DNA from: Harmothoe impar
Taxonomy: Eukaryota > Annelida > Polychaeta > Phyllodocida > Polynoidae
DNA: 64,000 bases
Direction of reading: 5' to 3'
Assembly (NCBI GenBank): GCA_947462335.1
Contig: OX381721.1
Location: 4,650,001-4,714,000, forward strand
Shown here in pieces: positions 55,622 through 64,000 of this stretch. Position 1 is the first letter of the stretch. Each line of letters starts with the position of its first letter. Below the pieces are notes generated by a model. It made no database searches. It saw nothing but the letters and a program-made list of their open reading frames with translations, and was not told the origin of the DNA. A program made the translations under genes and the position numbers.

Positions 55622-58474
55622 ATGTTAGATACAGGCGCGTTACCTGATTTCAAAAAGGGGTTCTCCTTGGTCCACCTGAACGCTAGGAGCGTTAGGAATA
55701 AAACTGTTGGGATTAAAACTGAATTAATGAATAAGCATATAGATATAGTGATGTTTTCTGAAACGTGGCTTAATGATTCAGATGAAGATGGCTTATTTTC
55801 ATATCCAAGGTATAATTTATTTAGAAGTGATCGTATTAGTATTTATAGAGGTGGTGGACTCTGTGCACATGTCGATGAAAATGTTACCTGTTCAGTAGAG
55901 AAATTTAAGCTATTGAATAGATGCAATGTAGATATTGAGATCCAATGGCTTCTCTCTATTAAAGGAGGAAGTAAGGACTCGTTAATAATTAATGTGTATA
56001 GACCACCTAATGGCTCATTGATAAATTACTGTCAAACTATAAAAGCTTTGTTTCTACAGATCGACGATCTAAATTCCTACAATATATTTATCTTAGGAGA
56101 CTTTAATGTAAATACTTTGGTTGATTCTCCGGAGAAGAGAACGTTGTATGAGGTCATGGACCAATTTAATTTGACTCAATTAATTAAGGGTATCACTACC
56201 ACCTCGGGCACAAATACATGTATAGACTTAATTTTTACAAATTCTGACGACATTGTGTCTTGTGGTCCGCTGAACGTTCATTTAAGTGATCACTTACCGG
56301 TATATTTAATTAATAAACATGTACACCCTAAAATAGTTATGAAAAGCTTCATGGGAAGATCTTATAGAAACTTTGATGTTAATAGATATTTAATTGACGT
56401 AGAAAATGCAGACTGGGACAATTTTGATGTCAGTAATGATGCTAGTGTATGTTGGGAGATCTTTGTCGGCATCCTAAAACAGAAATTGGACCTACAATGT
56501 CCGGTCAAAGGTTTTAGGGTAAGGGACAAGAATGACCCCTGGATGACGCACTATTTGCTCGAGAGAATCACAGATAAGAATAATGCACTATATGAAGCCA
56601 GACAAGCCAAATGTATTTTATCATGGCATAGGGCTAGAATTCTGAAAATTGAAGTCAATATTGAAATTGAAGATGCCAAAAATGCTTATTATAGGAATTT
56701 AAGTGAGGCCTATTTTAAGGACTCCAAGAAATTTTGGGCGTTGCTTAAGGATGTGATTCCCTCGAGTAAGAATGGATCGAAATCTATAAATTTAGTTGAT
56801 GACCATGGTGCACCAATTTTAAAGGCTGACTCAGCAACTTTTGTCAACAATTTTTTTGCCGAAATAGGCCCTAAACTGGCTGAGAGACATAACATACCGT
56901 TTGTATTTAATGGCGTACGATGTGAAAATGATATGCCGGATATTGAGTTTTCAGACGATGATATTATAAAATGTGTTAAAGATGTGGATACTTCCAAATC
57001 CTCAGCGATTGAGTATTTGCCTACTAATATTTTTAAGCAAGCAGTTCTTTTTAAACCAGCAAGATTTTGTAAGATTATTAAGTTGTGTGTGACCACTTGC
57101 AAGATTCCTGATAGTTGGAAAATAGCTACAGTAACACCGCTACCCAAAGGGGGAGATTCTTCAAATGTTTCAAATTTTAGGCCCATTAGTGTACTACCTG
57201 TCCCAGGCAAAATTCTAGAAAGGCTAATACACTCCTCAATTTCGATCCACCTGGAATTAAATTCAATTTTGTCAAAAAAACAGGGCGGGTATCAAAAAGG
57301 GAAATCAACCTTAGATACAATTAGTGTATTGACTGACCATATACTAAATAATAGAAATAAGGGTAATATAACCATGGCAGCCTTCATAGACATCAAAAAA
57401 GCATTTGATTCCGTAAATTATATTATTTTGTTAAATAAACTGGAAATGTATGGGATTAGAAATCGGACTTTGACGTTAATAGAAAATTACTTATCAAAAA
57501 GACAACAGTGTACGGTGGCAAACAACATCAAATCTGCAAGTGTTCCTTTAATTTGTGGCGTGCCACAGGGCTCAATTTTGGGCCCGTTGTTCTTTTTATT
57601 GTATATAAATGATTGCATTTCTCAGCATGACACCCATAATACACTCCTGTACGCTGACGACTCAGTACTTTATGTATCTGGCAAAGACATTAACATTTTA
57701 TCACAGCAAATTACTGTGGCCTTACAGTCCTTTTACAACTGGACATCCTGTAATAAATTATCCATGAACGAGGATAAAACAAAAATTATGACTTTTGCAT
57801 CAAAAATCAAAATTTCTAGACTCGTCAAACCCAAGATTAAATTGAATAATAAAGAGTTAAAAAATGTAGTCTCATATAAGTATTTGGGTGTCATATTGGA
57901 TGAAGAGTTGAACTATTCGATGCATATCAAAAACTTAATAAAAAATATGAGGTTTAAGTCTGTTTTATTGTATAGGTCAAAGGATGTCATGAGTGATAAA
58001 TCACTCTTAAAAGTGTACAAATCACATGCGTTATCCGTAATAGACTATTGTGATGTTTTATACAATGGTGGCAATGCTGATTTACTAGGAGAACTTCAGA
58101 GAGTTCAAAATAAATGTCTGAAAACCTGCCTTGGGTATCACCTGCTCACGCCAACTGAAACAGTTCATGCTAAAGCTGAATTGCCAATGTTGGCAGAGAG
58201 AAGAAGGTATCATACCAGGATGTATGCATTCAGACGATCTAGGTATGAAATTTTCAAACAAAAGAAAGTCAGACGCACGAGATTATCAGAGGCGCCTTTG
58301 TTGAAATATTCACACATACACTGTGCTTCGTATGAAAAATCTGTTGAAGTGTCTTGTGGCCAAGCTTGGAACTCCCTAAATGTTAAGACGCGGAGCTTAG
58401 AAAACCTGGATGAATTTAAAAGGGAAATGAAACAATTATTAGAAAACACAATTCCTGTTCTAGATGAAAATTGA
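55622..58474 (+). CDS. LINE ORF2 protein: APE endonuclease and reverse transcriptase
   Basis: 950 residues, intact. The N-terminal apurinic-like endonuclease has VHLNARSVRNK near residue 16, SETWL, VYRPPN, GDFNVN and SDHLPV near residue 221. Reverse transcriptase follows with FRPISVLPVPGKILERL near 519, KAFDSV, GVPQGSILGPLFFLLYIN and YADD near 676, and a C-terminal thumb and linker. Endonuclease plus RT without RNase H fits the CR1/L2/Jockey group. It nicks target DNA and primes reverse transcription of the LINE RNA. Start chosen at the first ATG before the endonuclease. Confidence 0.9.
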   Translation: MLDTGALPDFKKGFSLVHLNARSVRNKTVGIKTELMNKHIDIVMFSETWLNDSDEDGLFSYPRYNLFRSDRISIYRGGGLCAHVDENVTCSVEKFKLLNRCNVDIEIQWLLSIKGGSKDSLIINVYRPPNGSLINYCQTIKALFLQIDDLNSYNIFILGDFNVNTLVDSPEKRTLYEVMDQFNLTQLIKGITTTSGTNTCIDLIFTNSDDIVSCGPLNVHLSDHLPVYLINKHVHPKIVMKSFMGRSYRNFDVNRYLIDVENADWDNFDVSNDASVCWEIFVGILKQKLDLQCPVKGFRVRDKNDPWMTHYLLERITDKNNALYEARQAKCILSWHRARILKIEVNIEIEDAKNAYYRNLSEAYFKDSKKFWALLKDVIPSSKNGSKSINLVDDHGAPILKADSATFVNNFFAEIGPKLAERHNIPFVFNGVRCENDMPDIEFSDDDIIKCVKDVDTSKSSAIEYLPTNIFKQAVLFKPARFCKIIKLCVTTCKIPDSWKIATVTPLPKGGDSSNVSNFRPISVLPVPGKILERLIHSSISIHLELNSILSKKQGGYQKGKSTLDTISVLTDHILNNRNKGNITMAAFIDIKKAFDSVNYIILLNKLEMYGIRNRTLTLIENYLSKRQQCTVANNIKSASVPLICGVPQGSILGPLFFLLYINDCISQHDTHNTLLYADDSVLYVSGKDINILSQQITVALQSFYNWTSCNKLSMNEDKTKIMTFASKIKISRLVKPKIKLNNKELKNVVSYKYLGVILDEELNYSMHIKNLIKNMRFKSVLLYRSKDVMSDKSLLKVYKSHALSVIDYCDVLYNGGNADLLGELQRVQNKCLKTCLGYHLLTPTETVHAKAELPMLAERRRYHTRMYAFRRSRYEIFKQKKVRRTRLSEAPLLKYSHIHCASYEKSVEVSCGQAWNSLNVKTRSLENLDEFKREMKQLLENTIPVLDEN

Positions 58475-58840
58475 GGGACTGTTATATATTCACAAGTATG
58501 AAGGTTAAACAAATGTGAGTCATCTTAATTTAGGGGGGGTACTATCAATGAACAAGTTTAGCGTGTAATATATGCCGGTGTCTTTCTACAAAGAATGGTT
58601 ATTTAAGTAAATTACAAATGGTGAAACTGGTCACACCAAAAACAGCTTGCTGACGGGTGTGACTAGTAACTTGTTGGCTGAACAACTTTTCAGAGGTCTC
58701 AATGTCATTTAAATCTTATTAATATGTTATTATCTACGCAGTTATCTCATTTTTATTACCGATGAACAGAGACACTTGTACGTCATTATTGTCAAACTCA
58801 TATACTTCAAGCCAATAAAGTTGATTCTTGTTCAAAAAAA
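58475..58840 (+). other. 3' untranslated region of the LINE
   Basis: No gene. AATAAA near 58814 is followed by GTTGATTCTTGTTC and ten A bases merging with the target duplication. Confidence 0.8.
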
Positions 58841-58844
58841 AAAG

Positions 58845-59793
58845 TCGCCTTGGAGGTCGGCACAGCCCAGCTGGAGGCGGAAGGAGTTGACTGGGAGGCC
58901 GAGACAGCTGAGCTGGAGGCTGACGCAGCTAAGCTGGAGGCCGATCCAGCTGCAGCGGATACGGGCCTCCGTCGGCGGAGTCCCTCCGGATCCGTGACGG
59001 GCCTCCGAGCTCCGACAGTGATGTCGGAGATCAGACGCTGCTGGTCCGCACTCGGGTTGCTGTAGGCATTGATGGAGTTTAAGTTCTTGTGCCCCGAATG
59101 CTTTGCAATAAAGAGAGGGTGAATACCTTGCTGCAGCAGGTTTGTGATGGAGGTCTTTCGACCTGAATGACCAGTGACACGACCCTCCAATTGCGCTTGC
59201 TTCTTAACAACCAGCATGATTTTGCCGATCGTGCTCTGACCCATCGGATGATGCTTGTAGGGGAAACGGCTGTCCCAAGTCGCGTGGTAGTTTGGGGTCA
59301 GGAAGAACTGGCACTCGGAGGTCAGCTGGGCCTCCGTCCTCCGTGAGCGGAACACCTTCCAAAGGAGGACCGGACACCTCTCTATATCCTCAATCGCCCA
59401 TATCTTCGTGTCATAGTCCCTGGGAGCGCTATTTCCTTTCCGGGTCTTGGTTCCCCGCTCATTCCACTTGAGGTGTTCGTTATCTGTACCCTCCTCCTCG
59501 AGGGTAATATCTGTCCAAAAAGTGTCATACTGCTCAGCGGAGGTCCTCCAACCGAAGGCATTAGAGAAAAAAAAAAAATCGTGTTCTGCAGACTACAGGG
59601 AGTGTCGTACCCGAATGCTCCAGACTCCTAGCACTGCTCTACCATCTCATCGCTGAGCGGGATGGCACGGAAGGGCTTGTTACCCAGCCCCAGGTCCTTC
59701 AGTTCTGTCCTTCGGGTTTCGAGGACCTTCCGGAATAAGGTGAACGAATCATCGGTGATCAGGTTTACCGGGTAACCATTCTCGCAACAGTGC
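58845..59793 (-). pseudogene. Crypton tyrosine recombinase, exon 3 (catalytic part), damaged
   Basis: The acceptor TTTTGCAG precedes GCACTGTTGCGAG at 59793. The protein shows the tyrosine recombinase catalytic set in Crypton (DUF3504) form: ERGTKTRKG (upstream basic region), then TGHSGRKTSITNLLQQ with the catalytic Arg, AKHSGHKNLNSINAY with His and the nucleophile Tyr, and NPSADQQRLISDI. TAG at 59628-59630 interrupts the frame. A run of 12 T (minus strand, about 59567-59578) is out of register, so the sequence after it lies in another frame. Cryptons insert by recombination of a circular intermediate. This copy is dead: two coding lesions plus the LINE insertion at 58844/53101. Confidence 0.85.
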
Positions 59794-61337
59794 CTGCAAA
59801 ATATAAAGGAAAAATAATAATTAATAATGTGGACCTCCAAGGTAAACATTCATAGGAGATATGGATCTACTGTGGCATTGCACTGGATGGTACAGCAGCC
59901 CAACATAACAGGTCGGCGACATGGTGAGTACAACTTTTTGTCTCTGGCCAGTGCCAGCACCTCATTCACTTTGAGAAAATATTGACTTTTAGCAGGATAC
60001 GATGTTCTTTTATTTCAGGTTTAGCCTCAATATGACATACCCGAACATTGATATCAAGCTCAAAATATGTGAATATATAGGAAACAGGCCAAAAATGGTT
60101 AATTTGTGCAAATACTATGACAAGGTAGCGAGGTTCCAGTCGGCACGGGTGTGGGAGCTGGGTCATACTGAGGGGGGATTAGATTTCAAAGTGCTGTATT
60201 TGGGTCAAAAATAGGTCTTTTTGGGTCAGGAAAAAAATAGGTGGTAGTTCAGCATGTCGATTTTACTCTAACTGAGGCTCAGACATTTTAGGGGCCTCAA
60301 AATATCCAAAAATTGAAAAAAGCAAACGCAAGTTGAGCAGCGACGAGGCCGTATATAGGATTTCAACAGAGTTTAGAAGCTGAAGTGACCCTAACTTAGG
60401 GGGGGCTTGGGGGGTCTTAGAATTATTATTATTAAATGGGATATCGAAATCTGGGATATTAAACATGTCACCTTTAATATATATCAAGGGCAGATCTGAA
60501 AAATTGCTCTAACCCCCCCGAACAATTTTTTGTCGTTGAGCAATTTTTCAAGTGATTCTAGTAGCATTCATGTTTGAGGGTCGTGCCGCTATTCGGTTTA
60601 GTGACTTCTACATGATGGATTTCTTAATGAATCACATGACTAGAAAGGCCTAATACTGGGGAGTTGAGAAAAAAATATTTTGGGGCTCCCCCCCCCTTCT
60701 GTGCAATTTTAGAGCATATTTCCAGTTTGGCTCGGGCCACTGTCAGTTGGCGCCAATAGATTCGCTATGTTAAAGCACTACCGGGTAGCGTCTGACCGAG
60801 TGAAAACTTCGCCACAAAAGTTCATTTTTCTCAATAACTACTGAATATTATGCAATGGGAACCCGAAATCCTGTATATATGGATAGTTGTCGTCATGCGC
60901 GCAAAAGGATTTGCTCAAATATCGTCTCTAATTACCGAAATAATTAAAAAAGCAAACTGAAGAATATTGTTCATATTCACCACAAGCGCGCTGCCTTTAA
61001 AAATGACAGCGCAGTTTCCACCAAGATTCTTCAGTTTGCTTTTTTAATTATTTCGGTACTTAGAGACGATATTTGAGCAAATCCTTTTGCAGGGACTATG
61101 ACAACTATGTGGAGATACAGGATTTCGAGGTGCCATTGCATAATATTCAGTAGTTATTTTGTAAACAGGGCTTGAATCGGGGACTTTGAGAATTTGGTCT
61201 AGATCGTGGCCATTTTTTCAGTTTTCAGTGACATTTCCAAGAATCGAAAATTACATTATCTAGGGGTGGAATTTGATTCTGGTTTTGACGTATGCTTTGT
61301 AGAAGGGTTCAATCTATTTATTCATCATTTTTTTTAC
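59794..61337 (-). other. Intron 2 of the Crypton gene
   Basis: Donor GAG then GTAAAA near 61338, acceptor TTTTGCAG near 59794. It contains a foldback element (60833-61158) and otherwise no gene. The plus-strand frame of 70 codons at 60002 is not supported. Confidence 0.65.
60833..61158. mobile_element. Foldback MITE inside the Crypton intron
   Basis: AATAACTACTGAATATTATG at the left is inverted at the right end. GGATTTGCTCAAATATCGTC and AATAATTAAAAAAGCAAACTG are likewise inverted with few changes. The arms are about 140 bp with a loop of about 45 bp. Confidence 0.8.
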
Positions 61338-61553
61338 CTCGCTACACCAGTATAATAGCTGGTGAGGGTGTCCGGTTGGTGGTACTTTTGAGCGTCCGTC
61401 GCCTCTTCCCAAGTGACTCCTCTCGGCAGTGGTTTCCTGACACCGAGCACGAACTGGGACATCAGCGTAGCCAGTCTGCGGGGTGGAATATCCAGCACCT
61501 GCCTGTCTTCATCTAATTTCTCTTTAAAGTGGCCATGTACCTTCCGCAGGACC
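61338..61553 (-). pseudogene. Crypton gene, exon 2
   Basis: Acceptor TTTTTAG then GTCCTGCGG. The encoded part reads VLRKVHGHF, then FVLGVRKP and QPDTLTSYYTGVA. This matches the N-terminal SAM-like DNA-binding part usual before a Crypton catalytic domain. It splices in frame to exons 1 and 3 (a split Arg codon joins exon 3). The + strand frame at 61292 is a shadow. Confidence 0.7.
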
Positions 61554-61732
61554 TAAAAATTATAAAAAATACGACATATATTTACTGAAATATCGAAGAA
61601 AAACAAATTTTTGAATCAAATGTTCAATTCTCCCAACCGCGGCAAACCCAAACGCACCGAAAGTAAATTCTCCCTACTCCCCGAGCAGACCCCCGTTCAA
61701 AACATCAACAATGGCTTCATTTTGACACTTAC

Positions 61733-62101
61733 CAAGATCGTCTTCTTCACAGTATTGACATTCCTCCTCTCTAACACGTATGTGCGATGCTCAGCCTCCT
61801 GCTGCAGCTCCTCCAGGGTAGGGGGACGCGGATTTGGAGCCTCATCGTCCGCGTTCGCCACATTTTCCGCATTTTCCTCCTGAGGGAGGGGCTCTTCTAC
61901 GTCAAAACAGACATCGAAGTTTGAGATATCCGCATTATTAAATGGTCCTTCCTCCTCCAGAACCTCTTTAACAATGTCCGCCTGCACTTCTCCCATGATT
62001 TCGAAGAAGAAATCCCTCAAATACTTCCTAGAACCCTCCCTTTTCTTCTCTTCTGTCGCATCATCATAGCCTGGAACTCTTGAACTTGCTTTGGAAGCCA
62101 T
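61733..62101 (-). pseudogene. Crypton gene, exon 1
   Basis: ATG at 62101 (ACAATGGCTTCC) opens 123 codons ending ATCTTG before the donor GTAAGTG. The sequence is acidic (EEEGPFNNADISNFDVCFDV, EPLPQEENAENVAN) and then helical (LEELQQEAEHRTYVLERR). No lesion is visible in this exon. Downstream exons show that the gene as a whole is a pseudogene. Confidence 0.7.
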
Positions 62102-62200
62102 TGTAGCAGACGAAACTGTGTACCGGAACTAGTTTTCCGCGCGACCGGAAGTGGCTTCGTTCTATATATATCCTTACGCTATACCGGAAGTGAAGGTTTG
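62102..62200 (-). promoter_or_regulatory. Probable Crypton promoter
   Basis: On the minus strand TATATATAG (62163-62171) lies about 65 bp before the ATG. ACTTCCGG ETS-type sites occur at about 62142 and 62184. ACCGGAAGT is thus repeated in the 100 bp upstream of the start codon. Confidence 0.5.
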
Positions 62201-62648
62201 AGGAAATACAGAGGTTTGAGGAAATACGGGGGCTGGTTATTCAGCTTTTGCGAAATACGAGGCTCAGTGCTGAAGCCAACCCGGCTTGATATTTACTCAA
62301 ACCATTTAAAAATAATGAATAGTACTGCAGGTCTTACATCATGCTGGGGGCTGCAGGTGTATTTGGCAGACTGTGCAGGGACCTCTCAACAATGTTGTGT
62401 GATTGGTAAATCAATCAATAAATCAGAAGGGCCTGCTGTTGGTGTAACCTGAACTGTCACTTATCTTCACACTAACCTAAACCTTTACTGGCTAACTTTG
62501 GTAGCCTTAGTCATCCAGAAATGACAATTGTGTATGTGGGGCTAAATACAGCACCAAAATATAACACAAAGCTGATTCTGTGTCAACTCAACCAGAGGCT
62601 CCCTGATGACCATCCCCAATTTCTATGTTATTTTTCTTTCTGATTGCC
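62201..62648. other. Non-coding DNA
   Basis: GGTTTGAGGAAATACRGRGG is duplicated in tandem at 62193-62230. Otherwise no feature. Confidence 0.4.
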
Positions 62649-62912
62649 CTATGTATCCATATTGTCCCCCCTAAATTTGTAATAAAGATTCCACACAGTT
62701 TCTGTAATCTGGGTATATAAGAGGCCGTAGTTGGCCACATCAGGGAGTTCGTCCCCGGACAAGCTCTGACCCACAACCTTCGTGACTTCCGTGATCGAGG
62801 CCCCTACACCCCTCCTGCTCCTGGATCTTGCACCAGCCCTTGCTGGGGCCAATACCAGTTCGTACAGCTCTTGCTCACTTCGAACCAGCGAGACGCTGCT
62901 AGTGTACTTCAA
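62649..62912 (-). CDS. Possible exon of unknown gene
   Basis: An open frame of 87 codons without a true ATG start and with clearly higher GC than its surroundings. It has a basic RAGARSRSRRG stretch and an ordinary C-terminal half (ANYGLLYTQITETVWNLYYK). It could be a terminal exon of a host gene or a relic of another element. I do not recognise it. Confidence 0.25.
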   Translation of the reverse strand: MKYTSSVSLVRSEQELYELVLAPARAGARSRSRRGVGASITEVTKVVGQSLSGDELPDVANYGLLYTQITETVWNLYYKFRGDNMDT

Positions 62913-63380
62913 ACCTTGTCTGTGATCAATTGTGCGTTATATTGTGATAGTAAGGAGCAGTGTTTGTATGTGAACCAAAAATTAAAACTCGAATCATACA
63001 GCCTGTTGCATTCAAAGCAAATTAGGAACATATGTCCGTTTCATGGTTTCACAAACCCCCGAATTTGTGTTTTATAATGGAATAGACTTGATCCTACTGA
63101 CAGTCATGGCAGATCGGTTAGAGAAGAACCCTAATGCAGGTGGATTATGCAAATTCTTCACTGATATTATTTAACCAATTATTTATTGATGACAGATGGG
63201 AACTGTAAGTAGAAAAAAAGAGATTCCAGCACCAGATATATCAGCATGGCTGTACATGATGGGAGTATCCTCCATCTATTAGTGGTATAAGCCCTATTAA
63301 AGTCACTGTCACTAGATTACTCTGCACTAATTACATGTTGAACCAATCAATATCAATTAGTGTGTTTTTGATGTGAGGCT
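62913..63380. other. Non-coding DNA
   Basis: Nothing supported. Confidence 0.4.
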
Positions 63381-63842
63381 ATGTGGCTCTATGCAGCATA
63401 TATTGCTGAAAGTACTTTATTACTTGGCTCCTGCATTGGATACCAGGAGCGCAAGGGAATGTTTTGTTCATCTGCTGTTCAGTGTCAAACCTTAAGAAAT
63501 TTCAGAGGGATTGAATCTGTTGAATATGAGATAATTGATCAAAATTTAATTACTCCTGGTTATTCAAAACATGGACAATGGGTGACAGACAGTCACAATT
63601 CATCAATGTTTTATCAGATCCTTAAGAAGGTATTTGGCATAAACTCCCCACTTATGTTGTTTTGGCTATTTCTGGCCCTTTTCAGGCTTATACCCCTACA
63701 GAATAACCAGTTTTGCACCAATTTATTCAAATTTTTGGTATATGTGAAAAAACATCTTAATAATTCAGGAAATCTCTATTTTTTTGTGTATTGGCCCAAT
63801 ATTTTCCGTTTTCTGGCCCTCCAAAGGCCCAAAAAACCCTAA
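63381..63842 (+). CDS. Weak hypothetical reading frame
   Basis: 153 codons from ATG in AT-rich DNA. Residues about 91-103 are hydrophobic (LMLFWLFLALFRL). A splice-donor-like AAGGTATTT lies at 63627-63635. The second half may be intron read-through (Asn/Phe-rich). No family was recognised. It may contain a real exon in its first half, or nothing. Confidence 0.2.
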   Translation: MWLYAAYIAESTLLLGSCIGYQERKGMFCSSAVQCQTLRNFRGIESVEYEIIDQNLITPGYSKHGQWVTDSHNSSMFYQILKKVFGINSPLMLFWLFLALFRLIPLQNNQFCTNLFKFLVYVKKHLNNSGNLYFFVYWPNIFRFLALQRPKKP

Positions 63843-64000
63843 AAACCTCAAAAACGCTAAAAATGACATGTTTTACTTGCCTCCCATGTGTACTGAGGCA
63901 GTAACAGCTTATTCCTAATATCATTTTCTATAGTCAATTGATTCACGAGGATTTCACTAGATATGTTCCGTATTTTTTTCTCCACGGTCATTTAAGTGTG
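63843..64000. other. AT-rich end of the window
   Basis: No feature seen. Confidence 0.4.

Larger units (their letters stand above)
53102..58840 (+). mobile_element. Full-length CR1-group LINE inserted in a Crypton gene
   Basis: The 5' end starts ATGGCGGCATCC directly after AAAG (53098-53101). The 3' end has AATAAA (58814-58819) and an A-tail that runs into AAAG (58841-58844), giving a target duplication of at least AAAG. Total 5,739 bp. It has a 5' leader of about 130 bp, ORF1, a 781-bp inter-ORF spacer, ORF2 and a 3' region of 366 bp. Both ORFs are intact, so this copy looks young and possibly active. Confidence 0.88.

Noticed and set aside
62860..62885. B-box-like GGTTCGAAGTG as a tRNA gene
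   Set aside because: No A box, cloverleaf or terminator was found at the right distance.

Overview
The window is eukaryotic and almost entirely transposable elements and satellite DNA. There is no operon layout. TATA boxes, AATAAA signals, GT-AG introns, long (AC)n and (AT)n tracts and metazoan-type element families (Ty3/gypsy, CR1-group LINE, Crypton, foldback MITEs) point to an invertebrate animal. A marine deuterostome or lophotrochozoan would fit, but I cannot name a species. No tRNA, rRNA or clearly recognisable single-copy host gene was found.

Layout: 1-2115 is flanking DNA with two inverted-repeat MITEs. 2112-44580 is one Ty3/gypsy retrotransposon with two 547-bp LTRs (one difference seen between them) and a 4-bp target duplication (GGAG). 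It carries gag, a -1 frameshift signal, pol, and an unusual third reading frame with zinc-finger-like motifs behind its own TATA promoter. Its pol gene is split at 6928/37911 by a 30,982-bp insertion (6929-37910) bounded by ~340-bp terminal inverted repeats and a 6-bp duplication (AAAGAG). That structure resembles Maverick/Polinton ends, but none of the Polinton core genes is present. The giant element instead holds an alanine-rich reading frame, a second small acidic reading frame, a cluster of near-perfect hairpins, and about 23 kb of tandem repeats built on motifs such as CCTCACAAGG and GAGTCAGTT. Because it sits inside a retrotransposon with nearly identical LTRs, it must have inserted very recently.

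44577-52538 is non-coding and holds a 1.77-kb foldback element, a TTAA-flanked 1.2-kb element with a hammerhead-like core, and smaller hairpins. 52539-62101 is a second nest: a Crypton (tyrosine recombinase) gene on the minus strand with three exons, broken by a nonsense codon and a homopolymer frameshift. Its third exon is interrupted by a full-length 5.7-kb CR1-group LINE (53102-58840) on the plus strand. The LINE ORF1 carries a NADAR domain, the ADP-ribose-linked N-glycosidase fold of YbiA. I find this the most surprising protein architecture here.

62102-64000 holds the Crypton promoter and two weak reading frames of unknown nature. The main candidates for something undescribed are the giant satellite-carrying TIR element and the NADAR-bearing LINE ORF1.
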